A DNA stretch of 64,000 nt from an uncultured Rhodospirillales bacterium (GCA_903927615.1 CAIYNU010000087.1:1-64000); one strand, 5' to 3'. Positions 26,032 through 35,477 are shown, counted from the stretch's first letter. The notes: generated from the sequence alone by a model not told the origin. Numbers and translations are program-made.

Positions 26032-27090
26032 TCAGGCCTTGACTCCGGCCCCGGGCGCCCGGGGCGCGGCCGGGTCCAGCGGCCAGCGGGGGCGCGGCGC
26101 AAAATCCAAGGCATCGCGCTGCCCAAGACGCAAGCGTTCCAGACCGGCCCAGGCGATCATGGCGGCATTGTCGGTGCATAAGCCCAACGGTGGCGCCTCG
26201 AACCGCCAGCCCGCCTGGTGCGTCAGGGCCTGAAGCCGGGTCCGCACCAACCGGTTGGCGGCCACCCCGCCCGCCACCACCAACGTCCGGCACCCGGGCG
26301 CCGCCGCAACCGCCAGAGCCAGCGCCCGGGCGGTGCGATCCACCAACACGTCGGCAACCGCCATCTGGAAGGCGGCTGCAAGGTCGGCGGCGTCGCCCGC
26401 CGAAAGCGGTTGGGGCAATCCGACCAGAGATCGCCCCAGCGCGGTTTTCAAACCGGAAAAAGAAAAGTCGCAGCCAGGTCGACCGGCCATGGGGCGCGGC
26501 AGCGCGAAGCGCCCGGGCGCCGTCGCCGTCTGCGCCGCCCGTTCCAACGCCGGTCCGCCGGGATACCCCAGTCCCAACAGCTTGGCCGCTTTATCAAAGG
26601 CCTCGCCGACGGCATCATCAATGGTGGTCCCGAGTCGACGATAGCCACCGACATGCTCCACCAAAAGCAACTGACAATGGCCACCTGAAACCAGAAGCAA
26701 CAGGTAAGGCCAGTCGACGTCGCTTGTCAGCCGAACGCTCAGAGCGTGACCTTCCAGATGATTGATGGCCAGGAAGGGCAGACCGCGCGCCAACGCAAGG
26801 GCCTTGGCGGTCATGACACCGACAATGACGCCTCCGATCAGCCCCGGGCCGCCCGTTGCCGCCACCGCGGATAGCGCACCCAGGTCGACTCCAGCCCGCG
26901 CCAACGCTTCGGCAATCAGACCGTCGAGGTGGTCCAGGTGCGCCCGGGCCGCAATTTCGGGTACGACACCGCCATAGGGCGCGTGGTCGGCAATTTGAGA
27001 GAGAATTATATTTGATAAAATCTCTTTTTTATCGGTAACAATCGCAGCGCCTGTTTCATCGCAACTTGTTTCAATGCCAAGGACAATCAT
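26032..27090 (-). CDS. tsaD: tRNA N6-adenosine threonylcarbamoyltransferase
   Basis: The 352-residue TsaD (Kae1/Gcp) transfers the threonylcarbamoyl group onto A37 of ANN-decoding tRNAs, together with TsaB and TsaE. The N-terminal ASKHA phosphate loop is [15 protein letters not shown], the metal-binding histidines are in [10 protein letters not shown], and the nucleotide-binding [10 protein letters not shown] and [12 protein letters not shown] lie in the C-terminal half. A strong GGAGGAAGG precedes the ATG. A gene of this essential modification pathway is expected in every bacterium; its neighbours here are unrelated. Confidence 0.97.
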   Translation of the reverse strand: MIVLGIETSCDETGAAIVTDKKEILSNIILSQIADHAPYGGVVPEIAARAHLDHLDGLIAEALARAGVDLGALSAVAATGGPGLIGGVIVGVMTAKALALARGLPFLAINHLEGHALSVRLTSDVDWPYLLLLVSGGHCQLLLVEHVGGYRRLGTTIDDAVGEAFDKAAKLLGLGYPGGPALERAAQTATAPGRFALPRPMAGRPGCDFSFSGLKTALGRSLVGLPQPLSAGDAADLAAAFQMAVADVLVDRTARALALAVAAAPGCRTLVVAGGVAANRLVRTRLQALTHQAGWRFEAPPLGLCTDNAAMIAWAGLERLRLGQRDALDFAPRPRWPLDPAAPRAPGAGVKA

Positions 27091-27387
27091 TTGTGCCTTC
27101 CTCCGCCGGGATTGCTGCCGCCCACGGCCTGGCCGCCAGTCTTGCCGAGACCGCCCCGCAGCAGCAAGAGCTATTCGCTAACGCCCTGTTTTCCCGTTCA
27201 TTTCCAAGCATCTGGCGTGGATCTGCGCACACTTCGCGAAAAGGGTGTCAGTTCACTGATTATTACTTTGTGTGGTTAAGAGTGACGTCGGCTATATCTT
27301 GTGATAGTTAGGCTCCGAGTCGGTTCCAGGAACGCCGCGGCGACATTGGGACCAAAGAATCAAGGCGAAAACGGAGGACTGCCGACA

Positions 27388-30300
27388 ATGGCCATCGGGC
27401 ACAACACGACCGCAGGATCGCAGGTCGGGAAGCGCACGACGGCGTCACGGCGCTCGGAGCGCGCCAGGTTTGCCGAGGAAGACATCGCGCGGACCTTCGA
27501 CCCGATGCGGTTGGCGGCGGGGCGGGCATTGGCCGCTGACGGCGCCGTTACAACCGATAACGTGTTACGCGCCCCACAAATCCATGCGACCGTTATGGAT
27601 GGGCTATCGCGGCGCTCTGTGACACTGGAGATTGTGGAGAAAAAGGACTCTTCGCTATTAACCGTCGCCTGTTCCTGCCGCGCCGTGGCCTGCGCCCATG
27701 GGGCGGCGGCGGCCATCGTGCTGTTGGAACAGTTCCCGGCGTTGCGGCGACCCAGTCAAAACTCCTTTATCGACCGGCTGATCCCCCAGGTCGAAGTGCC
27801 AGCCGAGCAACACCGGATCATTTACGGCCTGGACGCCTCGGAACGGAACGATACGCTCTATGTCACGGTGGCCACCGAAATCTCGGACCGCAACAGCCGG
27901 CGCGTCGAAGGCAGTTCGCCCAAGCGCGCCGCGATCGCCGCGCCCATCGGCCCGGCCGGCGACCCGGATCGGGTGGTTTGCCGATTGCTGGGGCTCTCCA
28001 GCCTGCCGCTGGTGGTGGTTCCGCTCAACGACGATGAAACGGTCGAAGAGTTGATTTCGGCGTTGCTCGAGACCGGTCGGGCGCGCTGGGGCGTGAATGG
28101 TCCCGGACTGATCCGGGGACCGTCCCGACGCTTCCTGCTCGAAACCAATCCCCGGACCGATGCCCGCAAATTCCTCAACCGCCCGCCCAAGACCCGGATC
28201 ATCGGCAGTGATCCCGCCTGGTATGTGAGTGAGGCAACCGGGCACATCGGCCAGGCGATCATTGACGAGGTCACCGCCCAAAGCTTTGTCCCGGCCCCGC
28301 CGCCGGCCAGACCCCAAAGCCGGTGCGACGGCACCCCGACCGTGATCGACCGGCCGCCGGTGCCGGTGCTGAAGGCCGCCACCGGCGAAATCGCCGCCTC
28401 CGACGGCATGAACATCCTGCTGCTGCATTTCGATTACGGCGGCAAACTGGTACGCGAAGATGACACCGGCCAGTTTGTGCGCATTGACGGCGATGGCGGC
28501 CCCCTGTTCATCCGTCGCGACCGCCGGCTCGAGGAGTCCGCTGCCGCCGCTCTGCGCGTCATGGGTCTGACCGCCGTTCGGGTCGTCACCACCACGGCCC
28601 GCAATATCGGCGGTCGGGGCTACGCCTTTCGGGGGCGCAATCCCAAAGAGAACTGGCAGTGGCTGGTCCTGACCGGCGCCGAAGATTTGCGGCGACGCGG
28701 CTGGCAGGTCGAATTGGGCGAGACTTGCCCGTTCCGAGTCATCGAGATCAACGACGACTGGGATGTCGACGTGGTCGAAGCCGGCAACGGCTGGTTTTCC
28801 CTGGACGTGGGCATTGAGGTGGAAGGCCGGCGGGTCCCGCTGCTGCCGATCCTGATCGGCATCATCGATCGCGGCGGCATCGCCGCGGCGCTCGCCGCCG
28901 ACGGCAAGGTCCGGGCCATGCTGGACGACGGCCGGATTCTGGCGCTGCCGGCCGAGCGGGTGGCCAAATTCCTGACCACCCTTGAAGAAATGATGCAAAA
29001 CGGCCGGCTCGGCAAAGACGGCCACCTGACCCTGCCCTCGGCCGACGTGCCGACCCTGGTTGACCTGGAGGCCATCGTCGGGACCCGCTGGCAGGGCGGC
29101 GACCGGTTGCGCGACCTTGGCCGACGGCTGCGCTCGGTGAGCGCCCCGACTCGCATCGAACCTCCGCCCAGCTTCCGCGCCTCGCTGCGACCCTATCAGC
29201 GGGACGGCCTGGACTGGCTCCAATTCCTGCGCGCCAACGATATGGGCGGCATTCTGGCCGACGACATGGGCCTCGGCAAAACCGCCCAAACCCTGGCCCA
29301 CATCGCGGTGGAGCGCCATCAAGGCCGGTTGCTGCGTCCATGCCTGATCGTGGTGCCCACCAGCCTGGTGCCCAACTGGGTTGCCGAGGCCGGGCGTTTT
29401 ACGCCCGAACTGCGCGTTCTGGTGTTCCATGGCCTGGACCGCCATGAACGCCGCGCCGAGGTGGCACGGACGGATCTGGTGGTCACCACCTACGCCATTC
29501 TGGCTCGCGACGTGGATTTCCTGGCCTCCATCGAGTTCCACATGGTGGTGCTCGATGAAGCCCAGGCGATCAAGAATCCCCTGGCGAAGTCGACCCGCGC
29601 CGCCTGCAAGCTCAGGGCCCGCCACCGCCTGTGCCTGTCCGGCACCCCCATCGAGAATCACCTGGGCGAGGTCTGGTCCCAGTTCGCGTTTCTGATGCCG
29701 GGCGTGCTGGGCGACCACAAGAGCTTCACCGCCCGGTACCGCACGCCGATTGAAAAGCGCGGCGACGACGAGAAACGCCATCAGTTGGCGAAGCGTTTGC
29801 GGCCCTTCGTCCTGCGCCGCACCAAGGCGGCGGTGGCCACCGACCTGCCACCCAAGACCGAGATCGTGCATCGAGTTGAACTGGCCTCCGACCAACGCGA
29901 TCTCTACGAGACGATCCGGTTGTCTATGCACCAGAAAGTCCGTGACGAAATCGCCCGAATCGGCCTGGCTCGCAGCAAGATTCTCATTCTCGACGCCTTG
30001 CTCAAACTGCGTCAGGCCTGTTGCGATCCAAGGCTGGTCAAGCTCGAGTCGGCTCGCCGGGTGACCGGCAGCGGCAAACTGGAACTGCTGACCAGCATGG
30101 TCCCGAACATGATCGAGGAAGGGCGCCGCATCCTGTTGTTCTCCCAGTTCACCTCGATGCTCGACCTGATCAAGCAAGCCCTGGCGCCGACCGGCATCCG
30201 CTACGTGGAACTGCGGGGTGATACCGCCGATCGCGCCACCCCTGTCAACCGCTTCCAGGCGGGCGAGGTGCCGCTGTTTCTGATCAGCCTGAAGGCCGGC

Positions 30301-30582
30301 GGCCGGGGGATCAACCTGACCGCGGCCGATACCGTGATCCATTACGACCCGTGGTGGAATCCGGCGGTGGAAAACCAAGCCACCGACCGCGCCCACCGCA
30401 TCGGCCAGGTCAAGCCGGTGTTCGTCTACAAACTGATCTCGTCCGGCACCGTCGAGGAACGCATTCTCGAACTCCAGGACCGCAAAGGGTCGCTGGCCGA
30501 CGCCATGCTCGACGAAGGCTCCTGGACCGGTTCCTTGACCGCCGACGACCTGGACTTCCTGTTCGACGTGAACGGACCATGA
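27388..30582 (+). CDS. SNF2-family DEAD/H helicase with SWIM zinc finger
   Basis: The 1064-residue protein is a bacterial Swi2/Snf2 ATPase. An N-terminal SWIM zinc finger has the pattern C95-x-C97-x4-C102-x-H104. A long central region (about 150-590) is typical of this bacterial subfamily. The two RecA-like motor domains follow: Walker A in ILADDMGLGKTAQ (about 620-632), Walker B as LDEAQ, and motif VI as ATDRAHRIGQ. Such proteins translocate on DNA and may remodel polymerase or nucleoprotein complexes, like HepA/RapA, but the cellular role of the SWIM-bearing class is poorly known. The ATG at 27388 follows GGAGG by ten bases. A roughly 300-base, AT-rich divergent region separates it from tsaD. 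Confidence 0.88.
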   Translation: MAIGHNTTAGSQVGKRTTASRRSERARFAEEDIARTFDPMRLAAGRALAADGAVTTDNVLRAPQIHATVMDGLSRRSVTLEIVEKKDSSLLTVACSCRAVACAHGAAAAIVLLEQFPALRRPSQNSFIDRLIPQVEVPAEQHRIIYGLDASERNDTLYVTVATEISDRNSRRVEGSSPKRAAIAAPIGPAGDPDRVVCRLLGLSSLPLVVVPLNDDETVEELISALLETGRARWGVNGPGLIRGPSRRFLLETNPRTDARKFLNRPPKTRIIGSDPAWYVSEATGHIGQAIIDEVTAQSFVPAPPPARPQSRCDGTPTVIDRPPVPVLKAATGEIAASDGMNILLLHFDYGGKLVREDDTGQFVRIDGDGGPLFIRRDRRLEESAAAALRVMGLTAVRVVTTTARNIGGRGYAFRGRNPKENWQWLVLTGAEDLRRRGWQVELGETCPFRVIEINDDWDVDVVEAGNGWFSLDVGIEVEGRRVPLLPILIGIIDRGGIAAALAADGKVRAMLDDGRILALPAERVAKFLTTLEEMMQNGRLGKDGHLTLPSADVPTLVDLEAIVGTRWQGGDRLRDLGRRLRSVSAPTRIEPPPSFRASLRPYQRDGLDWLQFLRANDMGGILADDMGLGKTAQTLAHIAVERHQGRLLRPCLIVVPTSLVPNWVAEAGRFTPELRVLVFHGLDRHERRAEVARTDLVVTTYAILARDVDFLASIEFHMVVLDEAQAIKNPLAKSTRAACKLRARHRLCLSGTPIENHLGEVWSQFAFLMPGVLGDHKSFTARYRTPIEKRGDDEKRHQLAKRLRPFVLRRTKAAVATDLPPKTEIVHRVELASDQRDLYETIRLSMHQKVRDEIARIGLARSKILILDALLKLRQACCDPRLVKLESARRVTGSGKLELLTSMVPNMIEEGRRILLFSQFTSMLDLIKQALAPTGIRYVELRGDTADRATPVNRFQAGEVPLFLISLKAGGRGINLTAADTVIHYDPWWNPAVENQATDRAHRIGQVKPVFVYKLISSGTVEERILELQDRKGSLADAMLDEGSWTGSLTADDLDFLFDVNGP

Positions 30583-30775
30583 TGAATGCCGCCGAAACAG
30601 GCCATGATTGCAAGTTTCCGTGAACCCTGGTACCTGAAATACCGGCTGCCGGTTGTCAGAGCCAGGGGTCGTCCCGACCCTATGGGATTCCAGGCCGGGC
30701 TGGCGACCAGTGTTGCGGCCACTGCTGAGCGGCATGATCGCTGAAGAGATGATAACAAAAGGGGACGGGAAGTCG

Positions 30776-32119
30776 ATGGCTGTGGTTACCAAGGCGATTT
30801 CCATCGCCGACCGTATCGCTTATCTTAAGATCGATGAAGCGACCAAGGCAGCACTACGGGAATTCAATCAAATCCTTACACCTAAAATTGATAAGATTCT
30901 CGACGAGTTTTATTCTTATCTGCGCACCGTCCCCGCCACCGCCAGCCTGCTGGCCAACCCGGAACGCACCGCGCGGGCTCGGTCCCAGCAAAAACAACAT
31001 TGGCTACGCAATGTCTTCACCGGGACCTTCGATGACGCCTACATGGTCCAGGTCCGGACCATCGGCGAGATCCACCAGCGCATCGGTCTGGAGCCTCGTT
31101 GGTACATGGGGGCCTACTGTTTCACGCTCAACCGGCTGATCGATCTCGCCGCGGTTCACTACCGCCGCAAGCCCGAGCGCCTGAGCGAAGTCATCCAGGC
31201 GATCAACAAGGCGGTGTTCCTGGACATGGATCTGGCCACGTCGGTCTTTATCGACATCAACACCCAGGCGTTGATCCAGCGCGAACTTGGGGCGACCGCG
31301 ACCACCTTCGAGCGCGAGGTCCGCACGGTGGTTCAGACCGTGGCCTCGGCGGCCGGCCAACTGGAAAGTTCAGCCCAGCGCATGGCCTCATCGTCCAACG
31401 ACACCAGCCGCCAGGCAACCATGGTGGCCGCCGCCGCTGAAGAAGCCACCGTCAACATTCAGACCGTCGCCGCCGCGGCCGAAGAACTGTCCTCGTCCAT
31501 TACCGAGATCAGTCGCCAGGTTGCCCAATCCGCCGGCATCGCCAATTCCGCACAGGAAGAGGCGGGCCGGACCAACCAAAAGGTCCAGGGCCTGGCCGAC
31601 GCCGCCAAGCGAATCGGCCAGGTGGTCAAGCTGATCAACGACATCGCCAGCCAGACCAACCTGCTTGCCCTCAACGCCACCATCGAGGCGGCACGGGCCG
31701 GCGAAGCCGGTCGGGGATTCGCCGTGGTCGCGGGTGAGGTCAAGAACCTCGCCGGCCAGACCGCCAAAGCCACCGAGGAAATCGACGCCCAGATCAGCGC
31801 CGTCCAGGCCGCCACCAACGAGGCCGTGACCGCGATCAAAGGCATCTCCGGCACCATCGACCAAATCAACGCCATCGCCTCGTCCATCGCCGCCGCCGTC
31901 GAACAGCAGGGGTCCGCCACCGCCGAGATCGCGCGCAACGTCCAGCAAGCGTCCATCGGCACCCGGGAGGTCTCGACCACCATCGTTCGGGTCAACCAGT
32001 CGGCCGAAGCCAATCATCGCGAGGCCGAAACCGTCCTCCGCGCGACCTCCGACCTCTCGAACCAGGCTCGGAACCTCAGCACCGGGGTCGACCAGTTCCT
32101 CGCACGCATTCGCGGCTGA
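30776..32119 (+). CDS. Globin-coupled methyl-accepting chemotaxis transducer (aerotaxis type)
   Basis: The 447-residue cytosolic receptor combines an N-terminal protoglobin-type sensor (about 1-175) with a C-terminal chemoreceptor signalling domain. The proximal heme histidine is H100, in IGEIHQRIGLEPRWYMGAY, the signature of globin-coupled sensors such as HemAT. The signalling hairpin tip is at LINDIASQTNLLALNATIEA. There are no membrane segments. Binding of O2 or CO/NO to the heme would change CheA activity. Earlier in-frame ATGs exist (30734, 30749), but that at 30776 follows GGGGACGGGA. It lies downstream of the SNF2 gene by 193 bases and precedes an 880-base non-coding stretch. Confidence 0.93.
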   Translation: MAVVTKAISIADRIAYLKIDEATKAALREFNQILTPKIDKILDEFYSYLRTVPATASLLANPERTARARSQQKQHWLRNVFTGTFDDAYMVQVRTIGEIHQRIGLEPRWYMGAYCFTLNRLIDLAAVHYRRKPERLSEVIQAINKAVFLDMDLATSVFIDINTQALIQRELGATATTFEREVRTVVQTVASAAGQLESSAQRMASSSNDTSRQATMVAAAAEEATVNIQTVAAAAEELSSSITEISRQVAQSAGIANSAQEEAGRTNQKVQGLADAAKRIGQVVKLINDIASQTNLLALNATIEAARAGEAGRGFAVVAGEVKNLAGQTAKATEEIDAQISAVQAATNEAVTAIKGISGTIDQINAIASSIAAAVEQQGSATAEIARNVQQASIGTREVSTTIVRVNQSAEANHREAETVLRATSDLSNQARNLSTGVDQFLARIRG

Positions 32120-32998
32120 CCGCCGTCCGACACCGAATCACCCCCGCACCGCCCCCCGAGAATGCTTGTGTCACGGTGGTTCGGGGGACTTTCGGTGACC
32201 TGCCGGGGCCCGGTGCCAACGCCCCAGTCCTGCCGACGGTTCCTCGGGCATTCCCGGACTGTACAAGATCATAAGAATTCGGGGCGCGCCGGCGTCCGCT
32301 AGAAAGTCATACCGAGTACTATGGAGACCGCTGCCAAGATCAAAGCGGACCAGCTCCCGTACCAGACAAGCCTGCCGATGCTCGGAGCTTCTCGCCCGAC
32401 CCCATCCGGCTTTGGTTGGCCGATGCCGCCAGCCGTCGGCTACGTCACCATTTAGGTAACAGCACTCTTCTTTATTTTCCGTGAGATAGGGAGGGATCAG
32501 ATCGGTCTCGGGTCCGAGCCCCGACGTCCCGACCGCCACCAGTGCCGGAGCACACCGGAACCGATGGCCGGCGCCCCAATATTTTCCGCATCGGTACGGC
32601 CCGGTCCATCCCCCCTTGCCCCAACTCAAAAAAACAGCGAAACTCCCGGCGAATACCGCTGAGTGCTTTCCCGGACTTCCCCCCTCGGCGATACCCCCTT
32701 GACACCGTGGCGCCCCCCTCCTAAGGTCACCGCCGGCTTGGGCATTCGTTTATGCCAAAGCGGAATGACTAAGCGAACGCGGTGTTCGTGGCGGTTTTGG
32801 CCCGGCGCCAGCAGATTTGTTTTGAGCGACTTGTTTGTGGCTCTTGCCGTTACAGTAGCTTGGCGATCGACCGCCAATGTTGCCCGTCTGGGACTTGGGG
32901 GGATGTTCGAACCACCCTGCTGTTACCACCGTTTCGTGTTACCAACGCCGCTGTTGCCAACGATAACTGTTTAGAGTTCAACTGGAGGAAATTGTAAG
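32120..32998 (+). other. 880-base region without a convincing gene; atp leader
   Basis: Short open frames on both strands lack the codon pattern or protein-like composition of genes here. A weak hairpin (32153-32159 with 32181-32187) may terminate the transducer gene. Several GC-rich inverted repeats lie between 32380 and 32560, but I could not match them to a riboswitch or small RNA. The 3' part holds the candidate atp promoter and a 270-base leader with a GGAGG site before atpE. Confidence 0.5.
32699..32727 (+). promoter_or_regulatory. Candidate promoter of the F0 ATP synthase operon
   Basis: TTGACA (32699-32704) is followed after 17 bases by TAAGGT (32722-32727). The -35 box is perfect and the spacing optimal; the -10 box is weak. 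It lies 271 bases before atpE in an otherwise gene-free region. Confidence 0.5.
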
Positions 32999-33265
32999 AT
33001 GGATCCCGAGACCGTCAAGGCGCTTACGCACACGCTCCTGGATATCAGTCACAATCTTCGGTACGTCGGTGCCGGCGCAGCCATTGCGGCCCTCGGCGGC
33101 GTCGGTACCGGTATCGGTATCGTGTTTGCATCGTTCATCATGTCCTTTGCCCGCCAGCCAGCCATGGAAAAGCGGCTGCTGCCGGTAACGTGGCTCGCCT
33201 TCGCGCTCGCCGAAGCGATGGGCCTGTTCGCGCTGCTGATCGCGTTCATCTTCATCTTCACCTGA
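32999..33265 (+). CDS. atpE: F0F1 ATP synthase subunit c
   Basis: The 88-residue proteolipid forms the proton-driven rotor ring. Two membrane helices are joined by a polar FARQP loop, and the proton-carrying glutamate is in ALAEAMGLFALL. The glycine-rich first helix reads GAGAAIAALGGVGTGIGI. It is about 13 residues longer at the N-terminus than common alphaproteobacterial c subunits of about 75 residues (MDPETVKALTHTLLDISHNL precedes the first helix). GGAGG lies ten bases before the ATG. Its place is odd: first in the operon, ahead of atpI, rather than between atpB and the b-type subunits. Confidence 0.93.
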   Translation: MDPETVKALTHTLLDISHNLRYVGAGAAIAALGGVGTGIGIVFASFIMSFARQPAMEKRLLPVTWLAFALAEAMGLFALLIAFIFIFT

Positions 33266-33447
33266 GCCAGGGTATCCGTCGGTGTTCAGCCGGGAGCCGG
33301 TTTGCTGATACACTCACTGGATCGCCGCTGTGTCATTTTCGTTGCCCGCCCCGTTCCGGCAAATCCGGCCGGGCGGGAGGGGGCGGAATGGCATCAACGA
33401 CGGCCAGGGGGCGCGTAAATCGGGGCTGAACGACGACGTGCCTGGGA

Positions 33448-33485
33448 TCCGGAACGAATCGGAGCATCCGGGACGAATCGGAGCA
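33448..33485 (+). repeat. 19-bp tandem repeat, two copies
   Basis: The unit TCCGGRACGAATCGGAGCA occurs at 33448-33466 and directly again at 33467-33485, with a single A/G difference. It lies in the 269-base gap between atpE and atpI, about 50 bases before atpI. It may be a recent slip duplication or a pair of protein-binding sites; nothing else in the window resembles it. Confidence 0.85.
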
Positions 33486-33534
33486 GGAAAGATATCGGGC
33501 CGGGGAATAACTGGCCCCAGGGAAGCCATGGCCC

Positions 33535-33927
33535 ATGAAGCAACGCCCTCCCGTGACCCTGTCCGAACTGGATGTGCGGCTTGCCGCCTTCCGCAAGCGA
33601 CAGGCTGAGGAGGAGTCCAAGCAGGTTCACCGCCGATTTATGGTGCCTCGCTCGACTCTCGACTTTGCTTCTCGGGTCTTGAATGATCTGATCGCCGCTG
33701 TACTCATTGCCGTCGCCTTCGGGGTGACCATCGACAGCATCTTTGACTCCTGGCCGTGGGGCATTGTCAGCATGTTTGTGCTGGGAACGGCCGCCGCCAT
33801 CCGCAACGTCTACCAGACCGCCAGCCGGATGGCAGACGACGATTCCGGGCGGGCACCACAGCCCGAAGCCCAACCGGACCAGGAGGCCGTCACACCTCCG
33901 GCGCCAACCACCAAGGAAAGAGGTTAG
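33535..33927 (+). CDS. atpI: ATP synthase assembly protein AtpI
   Basis: The 130-residue protein has a charged N-terminus, then two membrane helices (about 45-62 and 68-85), and a proline-rich acidic tail. The order and the helix pair (LNDLIAAVLIAVAFGVTI and WGIVSMFVLGTAAAI) match alphaproteobacterial AtpI, which helps c-ring assembly or magnesium handling. The ATG at 33535 follows AGGGAAG. The atpB start codon lies only three bases beyond its stop, so the two are coupled. It is separated from the upstream atpE by 269 bases, unusual for an atp operon. Confidence 0.85.
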   Translation: MKQRPPVTLSELDVRLAAFRKRQAEEESKQVHRRFMVPRSTLDFASRVLNDLIAAVLIAVAFGVTIDSIFDSWPWGIVSMFVLGTAAAIRNVYQTASRMADDDSGRAPQPEAQPDQEAVTPPAPTTKERG

Positions 33928-33929
33928 CC

Positions 33930-34673
33930 GTGGATCCGCTTCATCAATTCAAAATTTACTCGATCATTCCCATCGACATCAGCGGCGGCAACGTCTCTTT
34001 CACCAATTCCGCCTTTTTTATGCTGCTGTCGGTCGTCATCGCCATGGCGTTGATCGTCGGTGGCATGCGGAAGCGTTTGCTGGTACCCGATCGTTTACAG
34101 TCGGTGGCGGAAGTCTCGTACGAGTTCGTCGCCGGTATCGTCAACAGCAACGCCGGTGTCGAAGGACGGCCGTTCATCCCGTTCGTTTTCGCTCTTTTCC
34201 TGTTCCTGTTGCTCGGCAACCTGATCGGGATGATCCCCTATACCTTCACCTTCACTTCACACCTGATCGTGACCGCGACACTGGCGCTGGTCGTGTTTGT
34301 GATGGTGACGCTGCTCGGTTTCATCAAGCATGGCCTGCACTTTTTCGCCAAATTTGTGCCCAAGGGAGTCCCGGCAGTCCTGATGCCGCTGATGATCCCG
34401 TTGGAAATCATCTCGTACTTCATCCGTCCGGTCAGCCTGTCGGTCCGACTGTTCGCCAACATCATGGCCGGTCACACCATGCTGAAGGTGTTTGCGGGCT
34501 TCATCGTGATGCTCGCCAGCGGCTTGGGATTGGTCGGCTACCTGATCGGACTGGCACCCTTGGCGTTGGTGGTGGTGCTGGTTGGATTCGAGTTCTTCGT
34601 GGCCGCCATCCAAGCCTACGTGTTCGTGCTCCTCACCGTGATCTATATCCAGGATTCACTGGAGCTGCACTAG
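33930..34673 (+). CDS. atpB: F0F1 ATP synthase subunit a
   Basis: The 247-residue membrane stator subunit forms the two proton half-channels against the c-ring. The essential arginine lies in the conserved block PVSLSVRLFANIMAGH (about 168-183), and the C-terminal helix ends with QAYVFVLLTVIYIQDSLE, as in the family. Translation starts at GTG 33930; AAGGAAAGAGG overlaps the atpI stop at an ideal distance and gives VDPLHQFKIYSII, matching alphaproteobacterial AtpB N-termini. Upstream in-frame codons belong to another frame of atpI. A b'-type gene follows after 129 bases. Confidence 0.96.
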   Translation: MDPLHQFKIYSIIPIDISGGNVSFTNSAFFMLLSVVIAMALIVGGMRKRLLVPDRLQSVAEVSYEFVAGIVNSNAGVEGRPFIPFVFALFLFLLLGNLIGMIPYTFTFTSHLIVTATLALVVFVMVTLLGFIKHGLHFFAKFVPKGVPAVLMPLMIPLEIISYFIRPVSLSVRLFANIMAGHTMLKVFAGFIVMLASGLGLVGYLIGLAPLALVVVLVGFEFFVAAIQAYVFVLLTVIYIQDSLELH

Positions 34674-34802
34674 AGCGGGTCGCGAACCGGCCTTGGCGCC
34701 CGCACGCATTCCTCCCCCCGGGAGAGGGAGCAGGGCGTGCGGCGCGAGGCCGAGCGAGAGAGTCTTCATAAGAGTATGCAGATGCATCCGAGAGGGGTGG
34801 TT

Positions 34803-35429
34803 ATGACGAAACTGATCACGGCGGCGCGGCTGCGCTGGGTGTTGTTGCTGGCGCTGATGGTGGCGACGGGATTGATGGGGGGGGATCATGCGGCCCTAGC
34901 CGAGGCGGCCGAAGAAGGGGGAACCAATGGCGGTTTGCCCCAGTTCGACTCCGCCTTCTTCCTGACCCAGTTGTTCTGGCTGGTCCTGATCTTCGGGACC
35001 TTCTACATCCTGGTGCAGGGCGTGGCCATCCCATCGGTGGTTCGGGTGCTGGAGACTCGGGATGGCAAGATCGCCAATGATATCACCCGGGCCGAGGAAA
35101 AGCGTAACGAAGCGGCGGCCATTGCCGCTGTGATCGACGACAAACTGATGCATGCCCGCGACCACGCCCGCACCATCGTATCGCTGGCCAACCGGGAGGC
35201 GGAGAACGTCGCATCCGCTCGTTTGGGGATGTTTGACGCCAAGATCGCGGGTCAGGTCCGGGACGCCGAGCGGCGTATCGGTCATGCCCGCGAAACGGCC
35301 CTCAAGGAACTCCCGGCGTTGGCCGGGGTCCTGGTTCAGGAGGTGGTGGGTCGTCTGGGTGGAAACACCGCCAGCACGGCTCAGGCCTCGTCGGTCGTCG
35401 AAGCCGCGCTGATTGAGCAACGCGGCTGA
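34803..35429 (+). CDS. atpF': F0F1 ATP synthase subunit b' (AtpF2/AtpX type)
   Basis: The 208-residue peripheral-stalk subunit has its membrane anchor at about 53-75 (LTQLFWLVLIFGTFYILVQG), preceded by LPQFD, the phrase that marks b' rather than b. A long charged helix follows, which would run up the stator to F1. An extra hydrophobic N-terminus (about 1-32) looks like a cleavable signal segment, as in some alphaproteobacterial b' proteins. The ATG at 34803 follows GAGAGGGG. In the usual order a separate b gene comes next; here a strong terminator lies ten bases after the stop, so b must be encoded elsewhere or this protein works alone. Confidence 0.88.
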   Translation: MTKLITAARLRWVLLLALMVATGLMGGDHAALAEAAEEGGTNGGLPQFDSAFFLTQLFWLVLIFGTFYILVQGVAIPSVVRVLETRDGKIANDITRAEEKRNEAAAIAAVIDDKLMHARDHARTIVSLANREAENVASARLGMFDAKIAGQVRDAERRIGHARETALKELPALAGVLVQEVVGRLGGNTASTAQASSVVEAALIEQRG

Positions 35430-35438
35430 CCGCCCTCC

Positions 35439-35476
35439 CCCGGGACGACCAGGGTCGGTGCCCTGGTCGTCCCGGG
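35439..35476 (+). terminator. Perfect 16-bp hairpin ending the atp operon (bidirectional)
   Basis: The arms 35439-35454 and 35461-35476 are perfectly complementary, with a six-base loop TCGGTG. It begins ten bases after the b' stop and ends one base before the stop codon of the gene converging from the minus strand, so it can serve both. There is no long T-tract. Confidence 0.85.
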
Positions 35477-35477
35477 T

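Noticed and set aside
27658-30804. 1048-codon open frame on the minus strand
   Set aside because: It is antisense to the SNF2 helicase, whose motifs are unmistakable; the antisense product has no recognisable domain.
32380-32460. Possible c-di-GMP-type riboswitch, because of paired GC stems and a GGTAACAG segment
   Set aside because: The conserved core positions of that class could not be matched on either strand.
32171-32629. 152-codon minus-strand frame in the gap before atpE
   Set aside because: Unusual Trp/Gly/Arg/Cys composition, no ribosome binding site and no domain; probably chance.
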